A stretch of DNA of 64,000 bases, taken from assembly GCF_900100205.1 (NCBI RefSeq), contig NZ_FNEQ01000008.1, positions 248,001-312,000 on the forward strand, written 5' to 3'. Position numbers and translations under genes: made by a program. Under the pieces are notes generated by a model. It was not told where the DNA came from. It worked only from the letters and a program-made list of their open reading frames with translations, and searched no databases. Within the stretch, counting starts at the first letter, position 1, and the number at the start of each line of letters is the position of its first letter. The DNA comes from Duganella sp. OV510. GTDB lineage: Bacteria > Pseudomonadota > Gammaproteobacteria > Burkholderiales > Burkholderiaceae_D. This document shows, piece after piece, positions 1 through 7,978 of this stretch.

Positions 1-248
1 TCGTGCAATCGCAACTGGTCGACCGGGCTGCGTTGCGCCAGCATCAGGAGGCCAACGACGCGCTGGCATCGGCGCAGGCGCTCAAACACGCCTATCGCAC
101 CGATGTCAGCGCCATCCTGGCGATGGCCCGGCTGCGCGCGGGCGGCGCCGTCGATCCGGTGGCGTGCTATCGCGCCAGCGGCTATCGCACCCAGGTGGCG
201 GAAGCCCGTCCAGCCAAGGCGGGCGTCAGCGGCAGCGGCATCGTATGA
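1..248 (+). CDS. L-rhamnose/sugar isomerase, C-terminal part (cut by window edge)
   Basis: The reading frame is open at the left edge, so only the last 82 or so residues are present. The tail has the pattern RTDV...ILAMARL...DPVACYRASGYR and ends in GSGIV, which I recognise as the C-terminus of RhaI-type L-rhamnose isomerases (xylose-isomerase-like TIM barrel). The neighbour supports the call: its stop codon overlaps the start of an L-rhamnose mutarotase gene (ATGA), so both are translated together for rhamnose catabolism in the cytoplasm. The catalytic part lies outside the window, so the exact sugar specificity cannot be judged. Confidence 0.6.
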   Translation, partial: VQSQLVDRAALRQHQEANDALASAQALKHAYRTDVSAILAMARLRAGGAVDPVACYRASGYRTQVAEARPAKAGVSGSGIV

Positions 249-565
249 GTGCCGATATCCGCGCCTTCCGCATGCAGCTCAAGCCGGGCATGGTGGCCGA
301 GTACAAGCGCCGCCACGATGAGCTGTGGCCAGAGCTGGGCCAGGCGCTTAGCGACGCAGGCATCTACGATTACTCGATCTTCCTGGATGAGGAAACGCTG
401 TCGCTGTTTGCCGTGCTGAAGCTGTCGCCGGACCACAAGATCGATCAACTGCCGTCCAGGCCCATCATGCAGCGCTGGTGGGACAGCATGGCCGAGCTGA
501 TGCTGGTGGAGCCGGGCAACCGGCCCCGCGAATGGCCGCTACAGCAGGTGTTTCACTTCGCTTGA
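245..565 (+). CDS. rhaM: L-rhamnose mutarotase
   Basis: 106 residues, the normal length for the RhaM/YiiL family, which interconverts alpha and beta L-rhamnose. Family features are visible: an N-terminal FRMQLKPG strand, YKRRHDELWPEL with the conserved His, and RWWDSMAELM near the C-terminus. I chose the ATG at 245 because it overlaps the upstream stop (ATGA); an in-frame ATG at 164 would run through the isomerase gene. It forms an operon with the isomerase. The 3' end overlaps the convergent esterase gene by 13 bp, so no separate terminator fits between them. Confidence 0.88.
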   Translation: MSADIRAFRMQLKPGMVAEYKRRHDELWPELGQALSDAGIYDYSIFLDEETLSLFAVLKLSPDHKIDQLPSRPIMQRWWDSMAELMLVEPGNRPREWPLQQVFHFA

Positions 566-1476
566 GCCGATTGAGCCGCCGGCGCAGCCAGCAAGCCGCG
601 GTCGCGCAGCCATTCCTCGGCGCGGCGCGGCCACAGCGACGAAGTGCCGAGGCCTTCGCGCATGCCCATGCCATGGCCGCCATGTTCAAACAGGTACATC
701 TCGGCCGGCACCTTGGCCTTGGTCAGCGCCTGGTAAAACAGGATGCTGTTCTCCACCGGCACGGCCGTATCTTCCTGTGTATGGATCAGCAGCGTTGGCG
801 GCGTGGCTGGCGTCACCTGCTTTTCCAGCGACATCAGCGCCAGCTTGTCGGCCGACGGCGTGGCGCCCAGCAGCGACTTGCGCGAACCGGCGTGTGCGGC
901 CGGGTCCTGCATGGTAATCACCGGGTACATCAGCATCAGGAAGTCCGGCCGGGCGCTGACACTGTCCAGCGGCGCGCCTGTACGGCCCAGCGGGCTGTCG
1001 AAAAGTGTACCGGCGCTGGCCGCGAGGTGGCCGCCGGCGGAGCTGCCCATGACGCCGATGCGGTCCGGGCGAATGCCGAATTCCGCCGCCCGCGAGCGCA
1101 AGGTGCGCACCGCGCGCAGCACGTCCTGCAACGGCGCTGGATGTCCATATTCCTGCATGCGATACTTCAGCACAAAGGCGGTGACGCCCAGCGTGCCCAG
1201 CCAGTTGGCGTACTGGTCGCCTTCGCGCGCGGTGGCCATGCGCACGTAGCCGCCGCCGGGGCAGATGATGACCGCCGTGCCGTTGGGATGATCGACCGCC
1301 GGCGCCACCATGGTCAGCGTGGCTTCGCTGACGTTGGAGGTGTAGCCGTTGCCGACTTTCTCGGGACCGATTTCGCGCTTGCCCGGTACGCCTTCGGGCC
1401 ACAGCGGGATGACGTTGTTGGTGGCCGAAGCCAGTCCGGCGCCGCCGAGCATCAATACAAGAAGCAGTTTTTTCAT
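553..1476 (-). CDS. secreted alpha/beta-hydrolase, acetyl-xylan-esterase/BD-FAE-like
   Basis: About 307 residues. A signal peptide (MKKLLLVLMLGGAGLASA) is followed by an esterase core. The oxyanion/strand motif CPGGGY, nucleophile motif GSSAGG, acid in HTQEDTAVP and final His in FEHGGHGMG give a full Ser-Asp-His triad. This group usually removes acetyl or feruloyl groups from plant polysaccharides outside the cytoplasm. The start at 1476 is chosen for the signal peptide, although the frame stays open to 1686 and no clear Shine-Dalgarno sequence precedes the ATG. The divergent DUF1080 gene begins only 13 bp away, so each promoter probably lies inside the other gene or further off. Confidence 0.8.
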   Translation of the reverse strand: MKKLLLVLMLGGAGLASATNNVIPLWPEGVPGKREIGPEKVGNGYTSNVSEATLTMVAPAVDHPNGTAVIICPGGGYVRMATAREGDQYANWLGTLGVTAFVLKYRMQEYGHPAPLQDVLRAVRTLRSRAAEFGIRPDRIGVMGSSAGGHLAASAGTLFDSPLGRTGAPLDSVSARPDFLMLMYPVITMQDPAAHAGSRKSLLGATPSADKLALMSLEKQVTPATPPTLLIHTQEDTAVPVENSILFYQALTKAKVPAEMYLFEHGGHGMGMREGLGTSSLWPRRAEEWLRDRGLLAAPAAQSAQAK

Positions 1477-1489
1477 AGAGGAGACATGA

Positions 1490-2119
1490 GTGAACAAGTT
1501 GTTGAGTGTTGCGATATTAACCGTGTGCGCGCAATCTGCCAGCGCGGCAAACCTGTTTAACGGCCGCGATTTCAGCGGATGGGAACTGCAAGCCACGCCC
1601 GCCGCAACGATCGCCGACGCCTTCCGCGTGCTGCCGGACGGCGTGATTGCCTCGACCGGCGCACCGTCCGGCTTCCTGGCCACCACTGAAAGCTACCGTA
1701 ACTATAAGCTGCATGTCGAGTGGCGCTGGAACGGCAAGCCAGGCAACGGCGGCGTGCTGCTGCACATCAGCCATGGCGCCTTTGACCGTGTCTGGCCGGT
1801 CAGCCTGCAAGTACAAACCAAGAACGGCAGCGCCGGTGACTTGCTGCCGATGGCGGCAGGCAGTTTTGCCGAAGCGCTGACCAGCGCGCCCGGCGCAGCC
1901 ACGCGCATCAAGGCCCACACGGCGCCGGACAGCGAAAAACCGGTCGGTGAATGGAACCAGTGCGACATCGTCAGCCGCGACGGCACGGTGGAAGTGACGG
2001 TGAATGGCGTGCTGCAAAATCGGGTGACGCATGTAACTCCTGCATCGGGACGGATCGGCTTCCAGCTGGAAGGCACGCCCTACGAATTGCGCAACGTGGC
2101 GTTGACGCCGCTGGACTAA
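1490..2119 (+). CDS. DUF1080 (3-keto-disaccharide hydrolase family) secreted protein
   Basis: 209 residues with a signal peptide (MNKLLSVAILTVCAQSASA) and the DUF1080 fold: LFNGRDFSGW near the start, YKLHVEWRW, GNGGVLLH, WNQCDIV, and a C-terminal GRIGFQLEGTPYELRNV. This lectin-like jelly roll occurs in periplasmic or outer-surface carbohydrate-processing proteins. The start is GTG at 1490, preceded by GAGGAG at a spacing of 6; an ATG four bases earlier is in another frame. It diverges from the esterase, so both may serve the same polysaccharide. Confidence 0.78.
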   Translation: MNKLLSVAILTVCAQSASAANLFNGRDFSGWELQATPAATIADAFRVLPDGVIASTGAPSGFLATTESYRNYKLHVEWRWNGKPGNGGVLLHISHGAFDRVWPVSLQVQTKNGSAGDLLPMAAGSFAEALTSAPGAATRIKAHTAPDSEKPVGEWNQCDIVSRDGTVEVTVNGVLQNRVTHVTPASGRIGFQLEGTPYELRNVALTPLD

Positions 2120-2238
2120 CGAGAAAGCCCTGCCGGCCGGGGAGACGAAGGAAGAACAGGCCGGCAGGGGAAGGAGTGCATGACAAGTATCTGGAATCGC
2201 TGTCACTCTGTCAACGCCTGTCCAGCATGTAATCATCT

Positions 2239-3183
2239 TTATGATTGGTCGGGATTAAAAGCACCGCAGTGGAAGATGTCGGGCTGCCCGGTGGCGAGCT
2301 TCATCAGCGCATCGATGACCACACGCACCTTGGGCTGAATGTAGCGCGTGCGCGGCCAGATGGCATGGATAGGCATGCTGGCGCCGGCATGGCGATCGAG
2401 CACCGTTACCAGCGCGCCGCTGATCAGGTGCTGGTGCACCAGCCAGGTCGGCAACTGCGCCAGTCCGCAGCCTTCCAGCACGCTCTGCACAATGGTTTCG
2501 CCATCGTCCAGCGAGTGGCGGACATGGATCTCCTGTTCTTCCATCTGACCGTTTTCCCCCTTCAACAGCCAGCTGGCGCGCGCGCCGCGCCGCCAGCTGA
2601 TGACGCAGTCGTGCTCCAGCAGGTCGGTGCGCTCCGTGGGCGCTCCACGGTGTTGCAGGTAGCCGGGCGCGGCGCAGATGACCAGGTGCTGCTGGCCCAA
2701 TTGGCGGGCGACCAGTTCGCTGTCATTCCGCAGATCGCCGATACGCACGGCAAGGTCGATGCCGTCGGCGATCATGTCGACAATGCGGTCGCCAAAGCTC
2801 AGCGCCAGGTCCAGCTGTGGATGCCGTTTTGCCAGCGCAATCAAGGTCGGGCCGATGTAGCGCCGGCCAAAGGCGCCCGGCAGATCGACGCGCATCAGGC
2901 CACGCGGTTCGGCCAGGCCGGTCGACAGGCAGTTCTCGGTATTGGCCAGGTCCTCGGTCACGCGCAGGCAGGCGGCAAGATAGGCCTCGCCGTCATTCGT
3001 CAGCGTCAGCTTGCGGGTGGTGCGATGAAGTAGCTTAAGTCCCAGCCGCGTTTCCAGCCGCGACACCGCCTTGCCAACGGCGGAACTGGTCACGCCCAGT
3101 TGTAGCGCCACCGCCGTAAAACTCTGAAGCTGCGCCGTCAGGATGAATTCCGAGATGCCGTCAAATTGAAGCTGCTGGTTCAT
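2239..3183 (-). CDS. LysR-family transcriptional regulator
   Basis: 314 residues, standard for LysR proteins. The N-terminus is a winged helix-turn-helix (FILTAQLQSFTAVALQLGVTSSAVGKAVSRLE), followed by a PBP2-like effector domain with the usual DLAVRIG motif. It diverges from the Old Yellow Enzyme gene with 103 bp between starts, the normal layout for a LysR activator and its target. The start at 3183 is supported by AGAGG five bases upstream. The inducer is unknown; an electrophile handled by the neighbouring reductase is a reasonable guess. Confidence 0.88.
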   Translation of the reverse strand: MNQQLQFDGISEFILTAQLQSFTAVALQLGVTSSAVGKAVSRLETRLGLKLLHRTTRKLTLTNDGEAYLAACLRVTEDLANTENCLSTGLAEPRGLMRVDLPGAFGRRYIGPTLIALAKRHPQLDLALSFGDRIVDMIADGIDLAVRIGDLRNDSELVARQLGQQHLVICAAPGYLQHRGAPTERTDLLEHDCVISWRRGARASWLLKGENGQMEEQEIHVRHSLDDGETIVQSVLEGCGLAQLPTWLVHQHLISGALVTVLDRHAGASMPIHAIWPRTRYIQPKVRVVIDALMKLATGQPDIFHCGAFNPDQS

Positions 3184-3205
3184 TTTAGCCTCTGAGGATG
3201 AAGTG

Positions 3206-3251
3206 ATCGTAATTTTGCCCCATTTATCGAAATCAGGTTTAAATTTACGAT
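3206..3251. promoter_or_regulatory. divergent LysR/OYE control region with inverted repeat
   Basis: Between the two divergent starts lies an imperfect inverted repeat: ATCGTAATTTT at 3206-3216 and AAATTTACGAT at 3241-3251. The arms sit where a LysR dimer pair would bind to control both genes. Operator function is inferred. Confidence 0.4.
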
Positions 3252-3286
3252 ACGTCCTACCTTAACTCCTGCAACAGGATGAATCC

Positions 3287-4417
3287 ATGAACCAGCTTTT
3301 CCAGCCCTACACACTTGCCGGCCGCACGCTGGCCAACCGTGTCGTGATGGCGCCGATGACGCGCTCCCGTGCGCCGGACGATGTGGCCACCGAAGCCATC
3401 GCGCTGTATTACGCGCAACGCGCCACCGCAGGCCTGATCGTCAGCGAGGGCACGCCGATTTCGCGCGAGGGGCAGGGCTATTTGTTCAATCCGGGCATCT
3501 ACACGAAAGCGCAGATCGATGGCTGGCGCCTGGCCACGCAGTCGGTACGCGCCCTGGGTGGCAGCATGTTCGCGCAACTGTGGCACGTGGGCCGGGTATC
3601 GCATCCGTCGATCCAGCCGGATGGCAAGGCGCCTGTCAGCGGCAGTTCCAGGATCGCTGAAGGCGGCATGGCTTATGGCTATCTGGAAGACGGCCAGCCT
3701 GGCATGGTGCCGACCACCGTGCCGCGCCAGCTGACTACCGCCGAAGTGACGCGCGTGGTGGGGGATTTTGCCGATGCGGCAGCCAATGCGGTGGAAGCGG
3801 GCTTCGATGGTGTTGAAATCCACGGCGCCAATGGCTATCTGCTGGAGCAGTTCCTCAACCCGCTGGTGAACGACCGCGACGACCGCTACGCTGCCGACAG
3901 CATGGAAAATCGCCTGCGCTTTGCGCTGGAGGTAGTCGACGCGGTGATCGCCCGCGTAGGCCGCGAGCGGGTAGGCATCCGGCTGTCGCCATATGGCCGC
4001 CTGTACGGCATGCCGCATTATGACGAAATCGACGCAACCTACAGCGCGCTGGTGAAGGCATTGGGAGAACGCAGCATCGCCTACGTGCACATCATGGACC
4101 AATCGGGCTTTATCATCGGCGCGGATTCGACGGCCAACTCGGTCGCCGAAAAAATCCATCACCTGCTGCGTGTGTTCCGCGCAGATCTGCCCGAAACGGC
4201 GCTGATCCTGGCCGGCAGCATGACGCGCAAACGCGCCGAAGCGCTGGTTGAAGACGGCACGATCGATCTTGCCGGCTTTGGCCAGCCATTCATCTCGAAC
4301 CCGGATCTGGTGGCGCGCCTGCGCAACGGCTGGCCGCTGGCACAGCCCGACCGCGCCACCTATTATGGCGGCGATGCGCGCGGCCTGATCGACTACCCAC
4401 CGTATAGCGCGCAATAA
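3287..4417 (+). CDS. NADH:flavin oxidoreductase, Old Yellow Enzyme / alkene reductase
   Basis: 376 residues, typical of NemA-like FMN-dependent ene-reductases that reduce activated C=C bonds and nitro compounds in the cytoplasm. Family motifs are present: MAPMTRSRA near the start, AQLWHVGRVSH, GFDGVEIHGANGYLLEQFLNP with the substrate-binding His and Asn, and FGQPFISNPDLVARL near the end for the FMN phosphate site. The start has AGGA upstream at normal spacing. A paralogue lies at 46417-47514 on the other strand. The divergent LysR gene is its likely regulator. Confidence 0.9.
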   Translation: MNQLFQPYTLAGRTLANRVVMAPMTRSRAPDDVATEAIALYYAQRATAGLIVSEGTPISREGQGYLFNPGIYTKAQIDGWRLATQSVRALGGSMFAQLWHVGRVSHPSIQPDGKAPVSGSSRIAEGGMAYGYLEDGQPGMVPTTVPRQLTTAEVTRVVGDFADAAANAVEAGFDGVEIHGANGYLLEQFLNPLVNDRDDRYAADSMENRLRFALEVVDAVIARVGRERVGIRLSPYGRLYGMPHYDEIDATYSALVKALGERSIAYVHIMDQSGFIIGADSTANSVAEKIHHLLRVFRADLPETALILAGSMTRKRAEALVEDGTIDLAGFGQPFISNPDLVARLRNGWPLAQPDRATYYGGDARGLIDYPPYSAQ

Positions 4418-4420
4418 AAA

Positions 4421-4448
4421 ATGCCGGGGACCGCAAGGCCCCCGGCAT
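4421..4448 (-). terminator. intrinsic terminator for the minus-strand gene
   Basis: ATGCCGGGG pairs with CCCCGGCAT around a short loop. Read on the minus strand, the hairpin is followed by a T-rich run (complement of AATAAAAA), so it ends transcription of the di-haem lipoprotein gene. It may also act for the convergent OYE gene. Confidence 0.7.
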
Positions 4449-4469
4449 GCAAGAACAACTAAGGAAACG

Positions 4470-7400
4470 TCACAGCGACTTGAGGAAGGCCAGCAGCGCT
4501 TCGCGGTCGGTTTTGCTCAACGCCTCGAAGCGCTGGCGCGACTTGGCGGCTTCGCCGTCGTGCCACATGATTGCTTCGGTCAGGTTGCGTGCACGGCCGT
4601 CGTGCAGGTAGCCGACCTTGGCTGCGCTGCCCATGACTTTCTCGGTGTAGCCGATGCCCCACAGCGGCGCGGTACGCCACATATTGCCTTTGGCTTGGCC
4701 TTCGACAAACTTGTCGGCCAGGCCGGCGCCCATGTCGTGCAGCAGCAGGTCGGAATACGGACGGATGGTCTGGTTGCGCAGTTCCGCAAACAGGTGGCCC
4801 GAGCCGGTCTTCATCTCAACCGTGTGGCAAGCCGCGCAGCGCATGCCCTGGAACACCTTGGAACCAGCTGCCACTTTGGCAGGGTCGACGTTCAGCTCAT
4901 CGATCGGCGCCACGCCTTTCGGGAAGCCGCTGGCCAGGCTGCGTTGTGCAGGAACGGCCACAAGTGCCAGATAGTGCGACAGCGATTGCAGGTCGGCTTC
5001 GGTAATGCCTTTCTGTGCGGCGGCCGAAGCGCAACCGGCAGGGTCGGTATTGCACGAACGGTTGCGGTACACCGGCGACGTCACCGCCATATCCTGCAGC
5101 AGCGCGGAGGCGGCTTGCTGACGCAGCGTCGCCTTGGCTGCTTTCCAGCCGAAGCGGCCCAGGCGCACAGCACCCGATTCCGGATCGTAGACATAGTTGG
5201 CCACGCCCTTGACGCCGTCGACGTCCGCCGTTGCCGTGGCACGCGCCAGGATGTCGGCTTCCGGTACGGCTTCCAGCAGGCCGGCGCCGATGATCGGCTG
5301 TGCGGCACGCAGCGACACGGTGTCCGGCGTGGGACCTTCAAACGCCAGCTTAGGCTTGCGCAATTCGACCGTGGTGCCATCGGCCAGCTTCTTGGTGACG
5401 CTGTCGAAGCCGGATACGCGCACGCCGGTGCCCCAATTCTGCGGCGAGCCGCTGGACGAGACGGCGTTCATCTGCACCGAGGTGCCGTAGGTAGGATGCG
5501 GCAGTTGCTGGCCGGCGGCGTTGGTGCTGGCGACACGCACCGACATGCTGTCCAGCTTCTGGTTGACAGCAACCGGCGCCGTGCTGCGGCCATTGTTGAC
5601 GTGGCAGGCGAAGCACGACGACTGGTTGAAGCGCTGGCCTTGCAGGCCGACTGCCGCATCGTAGCGGTCATTGCCCGCTTCATTGTGGTCACCGGTGGTG
5701 AAGTTGGTGTGGAACAGGCGGCGGCCCTCAACGAAACGCTGCATATTCTGCATGCCGATGTTGGTGTGCGGCTGCTGGAACATGAACAGCGCATTGTCCG
5801 AGTAGTTGTAGCCCACAGAGCCCAGGCCGCCGGACAGCGTTTCCGCCGGCAGCGGCACGGAGTTCAGGCGCGGCTGCACGCCGTACCATGGCTTCAGGCC
5901 CTGGCCAACCACATATACCCACTCATACGAGTAGTAGCGGATGCCGCCGTTGTCGCCCTTGGACTGCATCGAGTCGGTGGTCGAGAACATCGATGGCGAG
6001 ACTTCAATCACGTCGCCCTGTACCAGCGGACGGGCGTTGATGTTCTTGCCGGCGATCGGGAAACCGGCAGCGTCCAGCGCCGTCATGCCTGGATAGTCCT
6101 TGACCTGCAAGGTGCAGGCGCTGTTGATGCCGTTCGCGCTGGCCAGCTTGTTATTGGCCGGGTAGGCGATCGGTTTGCAGACCTTGACGCTGTCGTCGAC
6201 CAGCTGGCCCGGCGCCATCCAGCCGTAGCCGGTCACGCCCGGACGGTCGATGCCACGGAAGAAGGCGACGCCGCCGTTGAGGAAGTCCACCGTGGTGTAC
6301 TGGTTGACCGTCAGCATCGGCTTGGTCACGCCGGCCACGCGGCTGTTGTCGATGATCTCGACGCCCCAGGTGCGGTTCTTGAAGTACTGCGGCACGAAGG
6401 TCAGGTAGTTGCCCGGACCTTTGTCGACCGGCAGGCCGGTGACCGGATCGACGGTTTCATTCGGGCCGTAGCCGATTTCATTCCACTCTTCGCCGCGTTC
6501 GCGGCCGTGACGCGCCAGGCCACGCGCGCCGAAGCGGGTGACCAGCGTGCCGTCGGCCAGCGTGAATTGCAGCGATTCGATCGGCTCGCCCGATGCAGGC
6601 AGCGGTGCCCAGCCGGCGCCGCTGGCCGGGAATTTCAGCGGCGAGGTGGTGGAGCTGGCCAGCGAGTTGTCGCTTCCCGGCGTCTTGAATTCCACCTCAA
6701 ACAGCGAGTAGCCGTACTGGGTGGCGCGCGCCACGCCTTGCAGGCGGATGAAGCGGGCGTTGACGCCGAGGTTGAAGAACTCCTCGGTGGCGCCTTTGCC
6801 TTCGGTAACGGCGCGGATTTGCGTCCAGTTCTTGCCATCGTCGGAAATCAGCAGGTTGTACTGCTTGCCGTACGAGTTTTCCCACAGCAGCTTCATGTAG
6901 CCGATCTGGGTCTTGGCGCCGAAGTCGTACTGAATCCAGGCGCCGTCTTCAAACGCGCTGGCCCAGCGGGTGCTGGTCTTGCCGTCGACGGTATTGGCGG
7001 CCGACAGGCCAGGATTTTCCAGCTTCGACGACGTCGCTTCCACCGGCTTGATGGCCACGCCCGGCTTGGTCGGGTCGACGATGACCGGATCGGTGCCGGT
7101 TGGCGGCGTGGTCGGCTCGGTCGGATCGGCAGGGGAGGTGACCGAACCGCCGGAGTAGGCCTGGATTTCGAAGATCGAGTAGCCGTAGTTGGTCGAGCGC
7201 TTGACGCCCTGTACGCGCAGGTAGCGGCCTTGCGCGCCCAGGCCGGTCCAGTCTTCGATGCCGCCGGCGCTGTCGTTGACGGTCTTGATGGTGGTCCAGC
7301 TGGAATTGTCGTCCGACACTTGCAGCAGGTACTGGGTAGCATGCGCGTTTTCCCACTCGATGTGGACGCGGTTGATCGGTTTCGACACGCCAAAGTCCAG

Positions 7401-7718
7401 CGTCAGGTTCTGGTCATCGCTGAACAGGCTGCCCCAACGGGTGTTCTGGTTGTGGTCGATGGCGGCGGCTGCCGACAGGTCGCCACGCTCTGATCCGCTG
7501 GAGGTTGCGGCAGTTGGCGTCAACGCCACTTCCGGCTCGGCTGCGGCCTGGCTGGCGCCGCCCATCACCTTCAGGCTGGCAGTGCGGCTTTCGGCACCCG
7601 GCGCGTTATCACTGCCGCCGCATGCCGCCAGGAGGAGACTGAGTACGAGTGGAAGTCCTGTTGTGCCTAATCTGTGAAACGTTTCCAGTGATCGCTGTCG
7701 ATGTGGAATTTTATGCAT
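4470..7718 (-). CDS. lipoprotein with two discoidin domains and a DUF1111 di-haem cytochrome domain
   Basis: About 1082 residues. The N-terminus has a lipoprotein signal ending LLLAACGGS, so it is probably anchored in a membrane. Two F5/8 type C (discoidin) domains follow at about residues 65-190 and 220-350, each ending in the YGYS(I/L)FE strand. The C-terminal half is a DUF1111 di-haem domain with CFACH near residue 698 and CAACH near 958, both c-type haem sites. DUF1111 proteins are distant relatives of di-haem peroxidases. The discoidin pair suggests binding to a polysaccharide. The start at 7718 is preceded by AAGGGG; the frame runs open to 7784. Confidence 0.82.
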   Translation of the reverse strand: MHKIPHRQRSLETFHRLGTTGLPLVLSLLLAACGGSDNAPGAESRTASLKVMGGASQAAAEPEVALTPTAATSSGSERGDLSAAAAIDHNQNTRWGSLFSDDQNLTLDFGVSKPINRVHIEWENAHATQYLLQVSDDNSSWTTIKTVNDSAGGIEDWTGLGAQGRYLRVQGVKRSTNYGYSIFEIQAYSGGSVTSPADPTEPTTPPTGTDPVIVDPTKPGVAIKPVEATSSKLENPGLSAANTVDGKTSTRWASAFEDGAWIQYDFGAKTQIGYMKLLWENSYGKQYNLLISDDGKNWTQIRAVTEGKGATEEFFNLGVNARFIRLQGVARATQYGYSLFEVEFKTPGSDNSLASSTTSPLKFPASGAGWAPLPASGEPIESLQFTLADGTLVTRFGARGLARHGRERGEEWNEIGYGPNETVDPVTGLPVDKGPGNYLTFVPQYFKNRTWGVEIIDNSRVAGVTKPMLTVNQYTTVDFLNGGVAFFRGIDRPGVTGYGWMAPGQLVDDSVKVCKPIAYPANNKLASANGINSACTLQVKDYPGMTALDAAGFPIAGKNINARPLVQGDVIEVSPSMFSTTDSMQSKGDNGGIRYYSYEWVYVVGQGLKPWYGVQPRLNSVPLPAETLSGGLGSVGYNYSDNALFMFQQPHTNIGMQNMQRFVEGRRLFHTNFTTGDHNEAGNDRYDAAVGLQGQRFNQSSCFACHVNNGRSTAPVAVNQKLDSMSVRVASTNAAGQQLPHPTYGTSVQMNAVSSSGSPQNWGTGVRVSGFDSVTKKLADGTTVELRKPKLAFEGPTPDTVSLRAAQPIIGAGLLEAVPEADILARATATADVDGVKGVANYVYDPESGAVRLGRFGWKAAKATLRQQAASALLQDMAVTSPVYRNRSCNTDPAGCASAAAQKGITEADLQSLSHYLALVAVPAQRSLASGFPKGVAPIDELNVDPAKVAAGSKVFQGMRCAACHTVEMKTGSGHLFAELRNQTIRPYSDLLLHDMGAGLADKFVEGQAKGNMWRTAPLWGIGYTEKVMGSAAKVGYLHDGRARNLTEAIMWHDGEAAKSRQRFEALSKTDREALLAFLKSL

Positions 7719-7868
7719 GCTATCCCCTTGGCTTTTGGCTGGTATGAGTACGTGCCCTGCGGTCATTCCGCAAGCGCCGCGCATTTTCCTATAGAAAAAG
7801 TTTTAACAGCGCACGAATCAACAGGAATTCGTACGCCGTAAGAAGATTTCTGTGTGGAAATGAACGTG

Positions 7869-7897
7869 AAGATAGCTTGTGCCCTATTGCATGTCAA
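7869..7897 (-). promoter_or_regulatory. sigma-70 promoter for the di-haem lipoprotein gene
   Basis: Reading the minus strand, TTGACA (7897-7892) is followed after 17 bases by TATCTT (7874-7869). The -35 is perfect and the spacing ideal. It leaves an untranslated leader of about 140 bases before the ATG at 7718. Confidence 0.6.
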
Positions 7898-7978
7898 GCT
7901 AATTGGGCAGAAGTACAACAAATAAGTGAAACTGCATGAATGCGCGCGGGCCTAAGCCGCGCGCGACATGAAAGATGC

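Noticed and set aside
4560..7493. 977-codon open frame on the plus strand
   Set aside because: It mirrors the di-haem lipoprotein gene on the opposite strand, has no family features, and arises from high-GC codon bias.
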